Below the pieces are notes generated by a model. That model was not told the DNA's origin. It did not search any database and saw only the letters and a program-made list of their open reading frames with translations. From Phoebastria nigripes (taxonomy: Eukaryota; Chordata; Aves; Procellariiformes; Diomedeidae): DNA of 64,000 nt. The DNA is taken from contig JAYKAV010001798.1 of assembly GCA_035582835.1 (NCBI GenBank), positions 835,740 through 899,739 on the forward strand. Direction: 5' to 3'. Below are positions 25,936 to 52,223 of this stretch, piece by piece. The position numbers and the translations under genes are program-made. Each line of letters begins with the position of its first letter. Position 1 is the stretch's first letter.

Positions 25936-28900
25936 GCACTAAAGGTCATCGCTACATCTCCAGTTTGTCAGACATTACCACCTTAAATAACAATTCTTAA
26001 TAATGCTGTTAGCAAAGAATGTTTACTCTGTTTTGCATAGTTTGTCTGTTTAGATCATCACTTAGATAGGAAATGCCTAAGCCCTTTGAGGGGATTATAA
26101 ATATATTGTTTTAGGAACTCTTCATTTTCAACTGAAACATGCATTCAACTCCTATGTAATTTGTCCATCATTTCCTGTGTGAATTTCTGTTTGGTTTAGA
26201 CCCAATTACCTTAGGGCTTGTGTATAACTGCAGTGGCATTACTTTATTAAAAAAGGAAATTAATTTATGTGCCTGCATCTAATGGCATGCAATCTTTAGT
26301 AATTACAACCATCTGAACTTTCTTCTCCAGCTGAAGACAAGTTGCATTCACTTACTGTGTCATTTGATGTTAGAATTAAGCTCATATTTTAAATCTGTTT
26401 CTAAGGGAGGCATTTTCAGTCTGAGTTCCACAACGCTGGAGAAATAATTGGAGAAACCTAGAGGTACTAAAATGGCAGATATTCTTCCAACTTAAACAAA
26501 ATGTATGTATTCTACATAGTGATACAAACTCCAAACTAGGTCCTCATTACATCAGGTTTTTGTGGAACATCTTCCTTTTCCACTTTAAAAATTCTTCTTA
26601 TGACAACTAGGTAAAATTCTGGAAGTGGCAAAAATGGTTTAATACAAATATTTATGTAAAATATCAGCCAGGGACAAATAACATGTAAATAACAACTTAC
26701 AGCTATTTAAGAACAAAGAAGAACGACTGTGTGAATACTCAGATTTGCTCTCTATAAAGTTTGACAAAATAATGCTGAGATGCCAGTACATCTTCTGATT
26801 GTTTCTGAATAATAGCAGCATATAATAATTTTCACTTTCTTTCCTTGGTTCATTTGTCAAACTTCATTACAATATTTGGAAAGCTGTTATTTTCTCTATG
26901 GTGGAATTATAAATGTGTGTTTTGAATTACTTCTTATCGCTCATCTTTGGAGAGAGAACACTATAAAGATAAAGTGTTTGTCCTAACAGATAGTTTTCTA
27001 ATACTTAACTTTTACTTCCAGGCTCTAACAGATTTTAATGCTGGGAGATGCAGAAAGGCTACTTCACTTTTTGGCATCTGCCAATAATATTAATGATGAT
27101 AACAGTTTTTTACTAATAACAGACCTTAAAGTTTTACAATAATAATTATCCATATTGGGCTTCAGGCCTTGTCTGGTTATTGGACATATTTTAACTTGAT
27201 TTTAGTTGTATTTGCAGAAATAATTTTAGGAACTTTTGTAACAGCCAGCCTGTTATCTATCTCATTTTAATCATGTTAGTGGTTTTCTGTCTTAGCTCCG
27301 GTTTTGCTTAGGCTTGCACAGTTCTGTTGGTATCAGCAGTCAGTACGAGCAAAAGTGTTAATCCAGTCACGGAAGAAGTGACAAGGTATAACCAGTGAAA
27401 CAGCAGTAGCATGAGACATGAACTGTGCATGGTCAGTGAGGAGAGGGCGGTACTGGAGGGACAGAACTCCAGTCCAGTCCTCCAGCACAGGGAAGAAAAA
27501 CCAGCTTAGCTTTGAATGCGTAATCTGTTACTCATGCATGCATGAGATCCTGCTCAAATAAAATCAAGAATCAAGAGGTGTTGTCAAGTAGCTGTCATGC
27601 AACAGAACAAGTCCAAGAACTTGAAGTACTGCATGCGAGGTTAGGGCTTTACATAAATAATTATTCCAGGTACCTGTCTCACCTAAACCACTTCCAGGAT
27701 AGAAATACAAACATGTAGAGTTATGCTGCCATACACCCATTTCAGAGTAAGTTGGACATGGACAAAACTTAGGAAACTACATATTTACCAGAATTATTAT
27801 TCATTAGCAGCAGCCCTGTCTCCTGCAGTATCTTATTCCCCGTTGACTGTAACTAAAAGGTTAGTGGGTCATAGCTGGAGTTCCCATCCCCACGTCTGTA
27901 ACAGGCCCTCCACGCTGCTCCAGCTCTCCCTTCTGCCTGCTGGGCCGTGGTTGAACGAAGGCTGTCGGATTTCCGACGGAGGCAGGCTAACGCCCAGCCG
28001 CCAGATGAGCAGGTAACTGTTCAGGTCACGCTTCAGCCCCTCCCTCAAATGAGGATGCTAGGCTAGGAATCTTTTTTTCTAACCAGTTGTTGAATTTTGT
28101 AAAAAATAGTAGAATTTATTGCCTTCCTATGCCTGTCCCCTTTGCCAGTTTTAGCCAGAGTTCGCTCGATGGGTTTAAAAGTCACTACAGTATACACAGG
28201 CAGAGACATCAAGAACGGATAAGCATCATGTCCTTAAGAAACCAGGCTGACAACATCAGACTTAATGGATCATAGCTTTATTTTTCAGACAAAGACATTT
28301 CAGTATAGCTCTCTGCAAGTTTATTGAAATTAAAGCACAATTTGCTCTGCCTTATGTTTTTGAGAACCTTATATTTGCTACCTTTGAAAACATAAAAACC
28401 AAAACAAATTCAAATTCAGTGGAAAAAGTTGTTTCAGACATATTTTACATATCAAAACAACTATACTGAAGCAACTGTGTTGATTCCATTTTATATAGCT
28501 GTCTANTCACAAAAGAGGAAGGCAAGAGATACTCAGGAAAAAGTCTGACTGAATAAAAAGTTTGAAACCTGACCCTGAAAAAGTTTGTCAGAAATTGTTA
28601 GGCTTGAATTTATGTTTTACAATTAGAAGTGTGAGTATCTTCTAAGGATATTTGTCTTACTCTTTATATGACACACCCTACATATAGAATCCATATACGC
28701 AGAAACAGCTCTATGCAAAATGCATGGTAGTGCTTATGCAAGGGAGGCTCTTAAGGTGTTTTATGTCCTTAGAAGTAAATTTCAGTTCACTGTTCCAGTC
28801 TGGAACTGTAAGAAATATAGCCATCAATGATTTTACACAGGTATTTCCAAAAGCTTTTCTGAAGACAAGGACTTTTTGTACTCAGCCAAATTACTGCCAT

Positions 28901-29486
28901 CCTGGAGAGTACACAGATGATTGTTTAATACTCTGTGCCACCAGATGAGAATCCTATTTCAAAGCTTAATGAATAAAAACTCTCTCTGAAACTTCTCATA
29001 GCTTTTTCTGCCTTTAAATCAAATTACTAACAGACAGCCCTAGACACCTGCAAAATCTACAGCCACGAGGGAGGACAAACTAAGTCCAAAATTAACTTTC
29101 AGAATATTAACATACTTTTTTTACAGAAACATTTCCCAGAACAAGCAGCTCCAGGGCATGCTCAGTTTGGATTCCACCACAGAAATAAGGACATCTTATG
29201 ATCTTTCATATCCTCAGAGAGAATGATATAGGAAATTTAAGGTTGGAAGGATGGGACTCTTTATACCTTGTCTGCATTTCTAACAAAGGTCAAAGTGGAA
29301 CATGCTTGCTCGTAACAACATTTTGTGTCATTTTTCCTATAAGAGAAATAAAGTCCTAACCTTGGTTTCATTGGAAGCAATATATTTTGTCACTGACCAG
29401 CTGATGCACTTTTATGTTCCAACACAGCAAGCACATAACATGTATAAAGTTTTATTGACTTCAGTGGGTTATTCATATGCTTAATT

Positions 29487-30369
29487 GATAGAATCACAGA
29501 ATGGTCGAGGTAGGAAGGGATCTCTGGAGGGCATCTGGTCCAACGTACCCTCTCACACAGGGCCCCCTAGAGCCAGTTGCCCAGGACCGTGTCCGGACAG
29601 CTTCTGAAGATCTCCAAGGGTGGAGACTCCACAACCTCTCTGGGCAACCTGTGCCAGTGCTCGGTCACCCTCACAGTGAAAAAGTGTTTCCTGATGTTCA
29701 GAGGGAACTGTGTTTCAGTTTGTGCCCATTGCCTCTGGTCCTGTCACTGGGCACCACTGAGAAGAGCCTGGCTCAATCTTCTTCATTCACCCCTATCCAG
29801 TATTTACATACATTGATGAGATCCCCCTGAGCCTTCTCTTCTCCAGGCTGAACAGTCCCAGCTTTCTCAGCCTTTCCTCATAGGAGACGTCCTCCAGTCC
29901 CTTCATCATCTTAATGGCCTTTTGATGGACTCTCTCTGTTATGTCCATGTCTCTCTTGTACTGGGGAGCCCAGGACTGGACACAGCACTGCAGGTGTGGC
30001 CTCACCAGTGCTGAATAAAGGGGCAGGATCACCTCCCTCCACCTGCTGGCAATTCTTTGCCTAATGCAGCCCAGGGTACCATTTGCTTTCTTTGCAGCAA
30101 AGGCACATGGCTGGGTCACGTTCAATTTGGTGTCCACCAGGATCCCCAGGTCCTTCTCTGCAAAGCTGCTTTCCTGCTTGTAGGTCCCCAGCCTGTGCTG
30201 CTGGCTGGGGTTGTTCCTACCCAGGGGCAGGGCTTTGCACTTCCCCTTGTTGAACTGCATGAGGCTCCTGTCAGCCCATTTCTCCAGCCTGTGGAGGTCC
30301 CTCTGGGTGGCAGCAGCATAACCCTCTGGCATATCAGCCACTCCTCCCAGTTTTGTGTCATCAGCAATT
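29487..30369 (-). mobile_element. CR1 LINE, 5'-truncated, long minus-strand copy
   Basis: The longest CR1 copy here (about 880 bp). The minus strand keeps an open frame of 182 codons (29793-30341) that encodes the C-terminal part of the CR1 reverse-transcriptase protein, with blocks such as ADRSLMQFNKGKCKALPLG and [19 protein letters not shown]. The 3' end is seen at 29487 as GATAGAATCACAGAATGG. The 5' truncation is near 30369, and an A-rich run follows at 30419-30433. The long open frame suggests a fairly recent insertion, but most of the element is missing, so it is dead for transposition. Confidence 0.94.
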
Positions 30370-31269
30370 AATTAATTCATTTAAAAAGACACCAAAAAGG
30401 TTGACATAATATTGATTAAAAAAAAAAAAAAACACACAACCCCAAATTGGAATAATGTTTCATCACAGGAAAAATGTATTAAATATTTGCTAACTTTTCT
30501 TTTATAGAACATTACTGTTAAATACAGTATCCACTCAATTTATTGAACTATTAACCCTCCTAATTTCAGCATGGGGGAAATGAACCCTGTAATTTTGTTT
30601 TTGCCAGTAATTCATGCTCACAAAAATGCCTGGCATGCAGGAAGAAGGGGCAATACCAGATGCAAAACCTGCAGGTAAACAAAATTTAAGAACACGTAGC
30701 ATTATTAAGATACTAATAAGGCAATGAGCTCTTCACAGGGGAGATGTTGTTCTAAGTCCATTTGCATTAGCAGGTTTCAAAGTTTTCTTCTGGGATATTC
30801 CCCTGTTGCGATTTCCTTTTCTACAGACTCCTGAGGTGGGCTGACAGGCCCCAGCTCGGCCGCAGGGCCACCCTCGCTGCAGGACATGCCTGTGCCCCTA
30901 ACCTGCGGCACAGCAACCCTCTTACCTCAGAGGCGTAGCCAGACCCATGACTGCAGGCTAAAAAGCAATACCCGCTCCCCCACCCCAGCTCGCCCCTGTG
31001 GACACATACGGGGTCTAGCCAGGGGAGGCAAGGCCACTAGCGAGCCCGAGCAGCCCCTTCCCCACAGCGCGTCTCAGGCCGCCGCCCAGAGCCGTTGAGA
31101 CGACGCCGTCGAGGAACCCCGGCTGCCCCCTGCGCGCTCCGCGCGAGGCCGTGCGCGGGAACCCCACCCTCCCGCTGCCTGTGCTCTCTCCTCAACGCTG
31201 ATTGGGTGGGAAGGGCGCNCGCCGCAGCCGGCAGCGGGAGCGTTCTGCTTCCTGGGCTGTTGGCGTGTG

Positions 31270-31283
31270 GTTGCCGCGGCAAC
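31270..31283. promoter_or_regulatory. Perfect palindromic RFX X-box
   Basis: GTTGCCGCGGCAAC consists of two perfect RFX half-sites (GTTGCC and GGCAAC) with a 2-bp spacer, and is fully palindromic. It lies about 60 bp before the predicted donor of the first exon. X-boxes bound by RFX2/RFX3 drive ciliary and testis genes, which fits what is known of PPP1R42. Confidence 0.75.
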
Positions 31284-31284
31284 C

Positions 31285-31345
31285 GGGGGCGGTGGAGGCG
31301 CTCGCGCCTCCTCTCTGCCCGCCGTCCCGCTGCTGCGGCCGGGAG
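31285..31345 (+). other. PPP1R42: Predicted non-coding first exon of PPP1R42 (start approximate)
   Basis: The right edge is the GTGAGG donor at 31346. The transcription start is not visible and is placed just after the X-box only for orientation. No ATG-led frame joins the main coding sequence. Confidence 0.4.
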
Positions 31346-32834
31346 GTGAGGGGGAGAGCGGGGTCGGGGCAGGCCGTGGTGGTCTTACCTGGGCCCTGGG
31401 CTGGGAAAAGGGTGGTTTCCTCATGGGACGGACGTTGGGAGCGGATCCTGCCTCTTCCTTCATGCCCCCTTACCTGTCCCTCTTGGCTTACGGGCAGGGA
31501 CATCAAAGCAGCCTTCCCACGGGTTGTGCTGGGTGGCGGTTGGTCCCTGTCGTCAAGCCTTCTGCTGGGGTGGGGGAGACGGGGACGACAGTGTCAAATC
31601 TACACGGCTCTAGGAGCTGGGGGATCGAGGGAGACCTGCCTCACGGGAAGGCCCCGCGTTGGCAGCCCGGCTTTTCCTCTGCTGTTACTGCTTGTTTTGC
31701 AAGAAGGTCTGAGAGAAGGCTCTGAAAGGTATTTTTATGTAAAAAAGCAAGAAAGAAGGACACTTCTCAGTTAAAAAAAAAAAAAAAAAAAAGTCCTTTC
31801 AGCTTTCCTTCTTCCCCCATCTTTTAAAAAAAAGCAGAAAAACAAAACCCACATGGATAAGGGGGAACTACTGAGCTCCAGCCTTGCTTAGTAAGTAAGG
31901 AAGTTTCTTCTGTCTTCACAGTTTCAATCTTTGCTTTTCCTCATTTTCTTGTAATACTGGCAAGGAGGATTCTCTGTGCCTTGGTTTATGTGGCTGGATG
32001 AGTTTTAGTATTGGGATGCTTTTTGCTGTCTTCTCAGTTGTTTTGATACACTGATGTGGGAGTATTATGTATTGGCTAAAATACATAATGTACATTGTAT
32101 TATGTACTGGCTAAAAAAGCAACCTTTTTATTCTGAGTTAAGTTATATTTGTTAGGGTATTTTTATCCCTAGACTGTTTACACATCCAGTTCGAAATACG
32201 TGTCTTGCCTTCTTCCCTCCCCCCCATTCCCCGATTTATAAGCTCACTTGGAACAATGGCCAGAGTTTAAAAAAAAAAAGTTGGTTTTGTTGTGAAGGCC
32301 TCTACAGTATGCTTCAGTATGAAAAACTCACAGTTTTTTGCTGCGCATAACAAATGCCTGTGCAGTTGTGTGCATGACAAAAGGGCTGTGCAGATGTATA
32401 AAGAGTACTGTAGCTTTATACCACTTCTCACAGCCTGTAAAACCTGCTATAGAGTGTGATGTGTTTTTGAATTAATAATTAGGTTATGAGCTGCCATTAA
32501 TTAGTTATTTGTGTGTGAGAATTACTTCTGCTGTGGACCATTGTGCTCATATTTCTATATGAAAAAGATGAAGACTAGGGTACAACCTTCTTAAGCACAC
32601 TGAAACAACAAATCAAATATAATAATGTATTTTAAATGTTATTTAATACACTAAAAGTTTTTTAAAATGACAGCAAGAAAGGGGTAGGTTTTTATAAGCA
32701 GCAAAGACTATACATAAATGTGTCACTATGCAAAAAGGGAATTGGTGGGGAAACATCAGATTTGAAGTATACATGTAAGCTTTGTTGAAGATCTGGGGTA
32801 CAAGTAGTATAACATTTGCCTTTTTGTTTTTAAG
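31346..32834 (+). other. Predicted PPP1R42 5'-UTR intron
   Basis: A 1.5-kb intron between the island donor and the TTTTTAAG acceptor. It includes an A-run at about 31772-31791. No other feature was recognised. Confidence 0.5.
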
Positions 32835-32892
32835 GCATTTTATAAAGCTACTTACAAGAGCACATGGAATACACTATCAAAAGAAGCAGTAG

Positions 32893-47240
<14,348 letters not shown>

Positions 47241-50200
47241 ATCGGATGAAAACTCAGGTATGTTCCTCAGACATCTTCCTCTTAGTTCTGTTGGTTATTG
47301 CATGTATAGCTCTTACTGAATCAGTTGGAAAACGAGTACATGAAGGTAGAATTTAATCTGAAATCAGTTTCAGGGTTTTTTAACCATGTTATAATTGTTG
47401 TCTTTATTTCTTTGAAAGACAGGACAATAGATTTCAGTTTCTGGTTATAAATCAGTAGACTAGCTAATAGTAATAACTTTACTCCAGCATTACTAGTTTC
47501 TGTCATACATTTGATTGTAATCTTCCACAAAGGTAAAATAATATAGAAGTTAATTCATGGAAGTACAGTTAGTGTCAACAACATTGGTGAAGGTTGTTCC
47601 CATGCACACAGTGATATGTTGAAGGAGAAACAATCACTTTTCATCATTATAGCTTACTTCTAATAGACATGTTCCAGTGTATTGTATATTTGATTAGCAT
47701 TTTTCTGTAGCATCAGCTCAAGACCATCAAGATAATCAAGAAAGAAAATCTGATGTGTGTGCCTTACAGACATCTAGACATTAGATGAATTTAAACAATT
47801 CAAAGTTTAGCATAGGTATTCCTTACTCACATAAGCAGCCTTGTGAACTCTAAGGCAACTGTTTGTGGAAATAAAATCTGCTCATAGGGATTTGCAGTTT
47901 GGGACCTACAGTTTTTCTAGTTTTACCTGTAGTAATAGTTTAGTTCAGTATTTGGGACCTAATATTACTCCTTCCAGATTTTTAATGCTACTTTTAGCCT
48001 AACTGTTTTATTATTTATCAGCTGTACTGGCCAACAAAAAAATCATCATTTATGCAATGCTGTCGATAAAATAAATAAATAAATTCAACTGACACAGGTA
48101 TTCTTTTGTAACTAAATTACTAAATGTAGTGTTTCATTTTACATTCAAATCAGAATTTATTAGTATGTTTGAAAATTTAACTAGGCAACATTTAATACTA
48201 TTTTATTCTTGACAACTTACCACTTTCCATTCCATCAGTTTTGTTCCTACTGATTATTTGTTCTGACTAAAAATAGCTGCCTTTCCCTTGAGAAGGGAAG
48301 AACAATTACAAATCACAGAGCTGCTCTCTTCCGAAGTATCATTTCTTCGTATGACAATGAACATATTCTGGTCTAAAAAGAAACTGAACTCATCATATAT
48401 GTGCCCATTCTTGAATTTTTTTCCTGCTGCAGAAGTGGAGAAGTTTAAAAACAAGAACTGCAGGAACAATGCACTAGTTATCACAAAATAGTACTACTAT
48501 GTGATTATTTTCCAGTGAATAGTCCAGGCTTGTGAAATTTAGAGGGGTACAGCCTAATACTCATGCCATACAAACATGCATTTTTTTCTTTTAATTCCAT
48601 TGTAAAATGAGTTTATCCACATGCTCAGCGTTCTGTCAGCCTGCATTTCATCTTTATTAGCATTCTGTCTTTTGGGCGAGGCTGAACAAAACTATGCTTT
48701 TCATTTACCATCCCCCTTAGTTCTAATAAAAGGTGGAACACGCATGTACAGCACATCCTAGAAAGTTATTTTCTTCAGTGTAAGAACTTCTGCTGTCTCC
48801 TTGGAGATAAAGCATTCCGATTCTACTCTGCTATGTTAAAAAGCTGACCAATTGTTGAGCTTCTTTGCTTGACAAAAATGTTCCTACTGTTAAGAAGCTG
48901 GAGTACAATCCTGGCCCTGTTGAAATCGCTTTTGACCCTAGAAAGGCAAAGATTGCATCTTCCATACTTGATTGGAGTAAAATGTCTATATTTGTATTAA
49001 TTTACATTNGCAAATTAAACAATTTGAGTGATTTTTTTGTTTTGTTTTGTTTTTACTATTAGTTTAGAAGATTTTACTCTGATTCACATAAAGGATAGAA
49101 TAAACTACAGTCAGATGACTTGCATTTAATATTTTCAAAAAACTTTTAAGTGGACTTTTATCTTGGACGCTGAAGGTTGCTGTACATTACAATTTCATAT
49201 GTAATCACTGATCTTGAGACGTATTCTAATCTTGTTACTAGTGGAATTCCACAGAAACCAAAGAGTCTTGGGAATTAGTTAAAGGTTTGTGAATTCTTTA
49301 AGATGTTTCTTTGGGGAAAAAAAATAAAATATTAATTCCCAGAGTATATGCAGATTTGAAATAATGACAAATCACAGTATTCCCTTGCATAAATGTGTCC
49401 ACATGTAAAGCGAGCAAATTTTGTCAAACTGAACAAATACCTGTATTGTTTAATTGAAATTCAGTATCAGACCAAAGAAATTAGTGAATTTTAATCCTAC
49501 CCCCTGTGTTAGTCAAATAAATTATTCCAACAGATGTTTCCTCTTTCCTTATACATGCTAGGTGATGTTTGACCTTGGCAACTGAAAAACAGGCATTAAA
49601 TACTTTTTAACCTACATCTAAGATCCACTGAGGATTACATACAGCCTGAACAATGAAAAAAGCCAGTTATTACTAGATTACTGAAATATGTCATTAATCT
49701 TTCTTTTTTGATGATATAAAAACAATAGCAATTTTATATTGGATTTTAAGTTTGTTTTTGAACATTTAGAGAGAATTATGGATATTGGCAGGAAGTAATT
49801 AAAAGAAAACAAATCACTTAACTATTTTAAAGATACCTAATACCTTCCAATGGGTTACACTATTATTAATTTTCCCTGAGTAGAGAAGTTGTTGAAATTT
49901 TGATGTTGTAAACTAAACCTGTAACCAGCAGTTTCTGCCCACATTTCCTTACTCATGGAATTAAATATCATAGTAGGTATTTGTAGCAATATCATAGCAA
50001 TTCAGAATTTGGTGGGAAAGTCACCTTTTGTCTCTCCAGTGTATGTTATGTGATTAGCAATATGGTAATATCTTTAAGTGATATAGTCAGCATATAATAA
50101 GTACACCGGATTGTGTCAACTAATCATAAGCCACTCTCCTAGCCACCATGCACATCCTGTATAGTTCAAGTTCTAGTTCAAATGGAAGGAACTTGCAGTG

Positions 50201-50258
50201 AGCAATGGTAGTTCTCCCTCTTCTTAGCTCTTTGGCAGGTGCTCTTATCAACATTGTA

Positions 50259-50295
50259 TTTATTTATTTACTTACTTATTTTATTAAATATTTAT
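50259..50295. repeat. TTTA/CTTA microsatellite
   Basis: Imperfect tetranucleotide run (TATTTATTTATTTACTTACTTATTTTATT). Confidence 0.7.
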
Positions 50296-52176
50296 AAATG
50301 CCTTGAGTTGAGGTGATTTATGTGGTCTGAAATCTACAGAGAGTAATGTGTATTTGATAACAGGTAAGAATGTACATGTTCTGCATGTATACTGGGCTTT
50401 TGTTTATATGAATCTAACTGGCATTATAATACATAGAATTATTAAAGCCTATTATATGACAGTTTTTTGGGGAGGGCTGATACTGAGAGTATAATGATTG
50501 TATACCCAAAACATAACTTTTACAATCATATGTTTATTTCATATTGCAGAATATAGTTCTCTTATTTGAGAGGGCAGTGGGGGAATATGTTACCTCCAGG
50601 TAACCTGAATCTTGTTACCTTACTGAATATCAATTTCAGCAAACTTCTGAAAATTCAAAAATAAAAAATATTTTCAGCCTTGGCTTCAGAAAAAGGAGAA
50701 GCGCAGAGTTCAGATAGATACAAACCAGTGCAGTTTTAGCTGTGCACCCNAGAGCTGGTTTCAGCCACTGAATAGCCTACAAGCACTCCAACTGTATTCA
50801 GAATTAGGTGCGTTAAATATTTGGAGATACCAGCTGGAGCACTTTGGCAGAGCTGAGAGCATGTTTTGAACAGACCTGGAGTGCCTTTTCCAGCAGCTCT
50901 AGCCCATCTCACTGCCTTTCCTTGGTGGTGGTGTTGAAGGAAAAATGCAAACATCTCCTCGGTGAGGTCTAGAAAGTATCAATCAGCAATTAGTGATGAA
51001 GGCTGTGGAAGAGAAATAAGTTTACTTGCCATTGAATTATTCAGCCATGATATGGGATATGAGAGGAGTCACTGTAATGCTAGATAAAGTGTAAGGATGA
51101 AGAGATGAAGTGAAGTTCTGAAATTAAACAGTGTTGCTGAAGCAGAGCTATTTGAATGAAGATCAGGTATAAGCAGTTTTGGGTTACTGTGGCCCATGTA
51201 AGGTTTCAGCGGGCAATTCACCAATTTAGTGGTTGGTTCCCTTTTTTCTGGGGGATATGCACTACCTGCAAAGGTGAGTGTGAGTCCATTTGTAAGACCA
51301 TAATTAACGTTACAGTATTGTGTATCTTCATGGTATTTTCTGTATCCATGTTTACAGTCTTGCTGAATTAATTCAGCTGAATGTACGGAACGATTCTGCC
51401 CATGATAATTCATAATCTGTTTAGAAGGAAAAATACAACTTTCATTAGAAACATGCAAGATTATGTACGAACAGCATTATCTTCTCTCTAACCTTAAATT
51501 TCAGTAGTGGTAATTAAAAAAAAAAAAAAAAAAGAGTAGTTTTAATATATGCCAAATCTATAGTATTTAACACTGCCACATCATTCAGCGTCCCAAAGAC
51601 AGTGATAAAAGGCATCCCTTTTTGGCCATGAATTCTGCTATTTACCTGGAGACTACTGATTTGGAAATTACCCTTTCTTTCCTGTGTCCATGCCTCCCCA
51701 CTCCAGTTCTCTGTGCTGCTGGCTGTGCCCAAAACTGGGAAAGAGGAAGGATTTAAAATAAAGTAACACAACACATGCACTAATAGACTCCCTGTGCCCT
51801 TCAAAAGAATAAATGCTTTTTCAAATCACTGAGAGAGAGTGTGCATCTCCTGATGAGCAGATTGCCAGCTAGACCACATGTACTCCTACATATCTGGATG
51901 ACCAGATATCATATAGGCACATTCTTGTCGGGAGGTATATGCCTGCTGACTGGCAAGCTGGCAGGAGCACATTTGCTTGCATTAGTCTGCTACCTCTTCC
52001 AGGAGATATGTGCTATTTCCCAGACCTTTAGAAGACCAAATGGCACGTGCAGCTTGTCAGCCAGTAGTAGGTCAAAAAATTACTGGGGCACATCTGGGTC
52101 TGCAGGCTGTAATACACTTCCAGCCTGTTTGAAACCCAGACTGTTTGAAACCTTCTACACAAAATACATAAATATT

Positions 52177-52223
52177 TAGAATCATTTAGGTTGGAAAAGA
52201 CCCTTAAGATCATCAAGTCCAAC
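52177..52223 (-). mobile_element. CR1 3'-end fragment
   Basis: Forty-seven bases match the reverse complement of the CR1 3' UTR (TAGAATCATTTAGGTTGG through CATCAAGTCCAAC). They are nearly identical to the corresponding part of the CR1 at 13493. This is an extreme 5' truncation. Confidence 0.85.

Larger units (their letters stand above)
19401..30880. other. COPS5-PPP1R42 intergenic region
   Basis: About 11.5 kb without a recognised gene. It contains an old CR1 (22470-23000), a MIR-like SINE fossil (25722-25935), a longer CR1 (29487-30369), an A-run beside a short TA repeat (about 23453-23491) and ordinary AT-rich sequence. Short open frames at 20179-20669 show no known domain and no splice or promoter context. 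Confidence 0.7.
30880..31700 (+). promoter_or_regulatory. PPP1R42: CpG island, PPP1R42 promoter
   Basis: A CpG-rich block in AT-rich surroundings. It contains an inverted CCAAT box (GATTGG, 31200-31205) and, 65 bp later, a perfect X-box (31270-31283). A splice donor GGGAG|GTGAGG at 31345/31346 would end a short non-coding first exon. The next good acceptor, TTTTTAAG at 32834, leads straight into the exon with the start codon. No TATA box is evident. Confidence 0.75.

Noticed and set aside
31771..31791. A-run as the tail of a processed pseudogene
   Set aside because: The sequence before it is CpG-island DNA with no similarity to a known mRNA and no target-site duplication. Similar A-runs occur at 1119, 23471 and 51516 without pseudogenes.
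48865..49062. 65-codon frame as a downstream exon or gene
   Set aside because: It contains an undetermined base, ends in low-complexity sequence, and has no convincing splice sites or recognised similarity.
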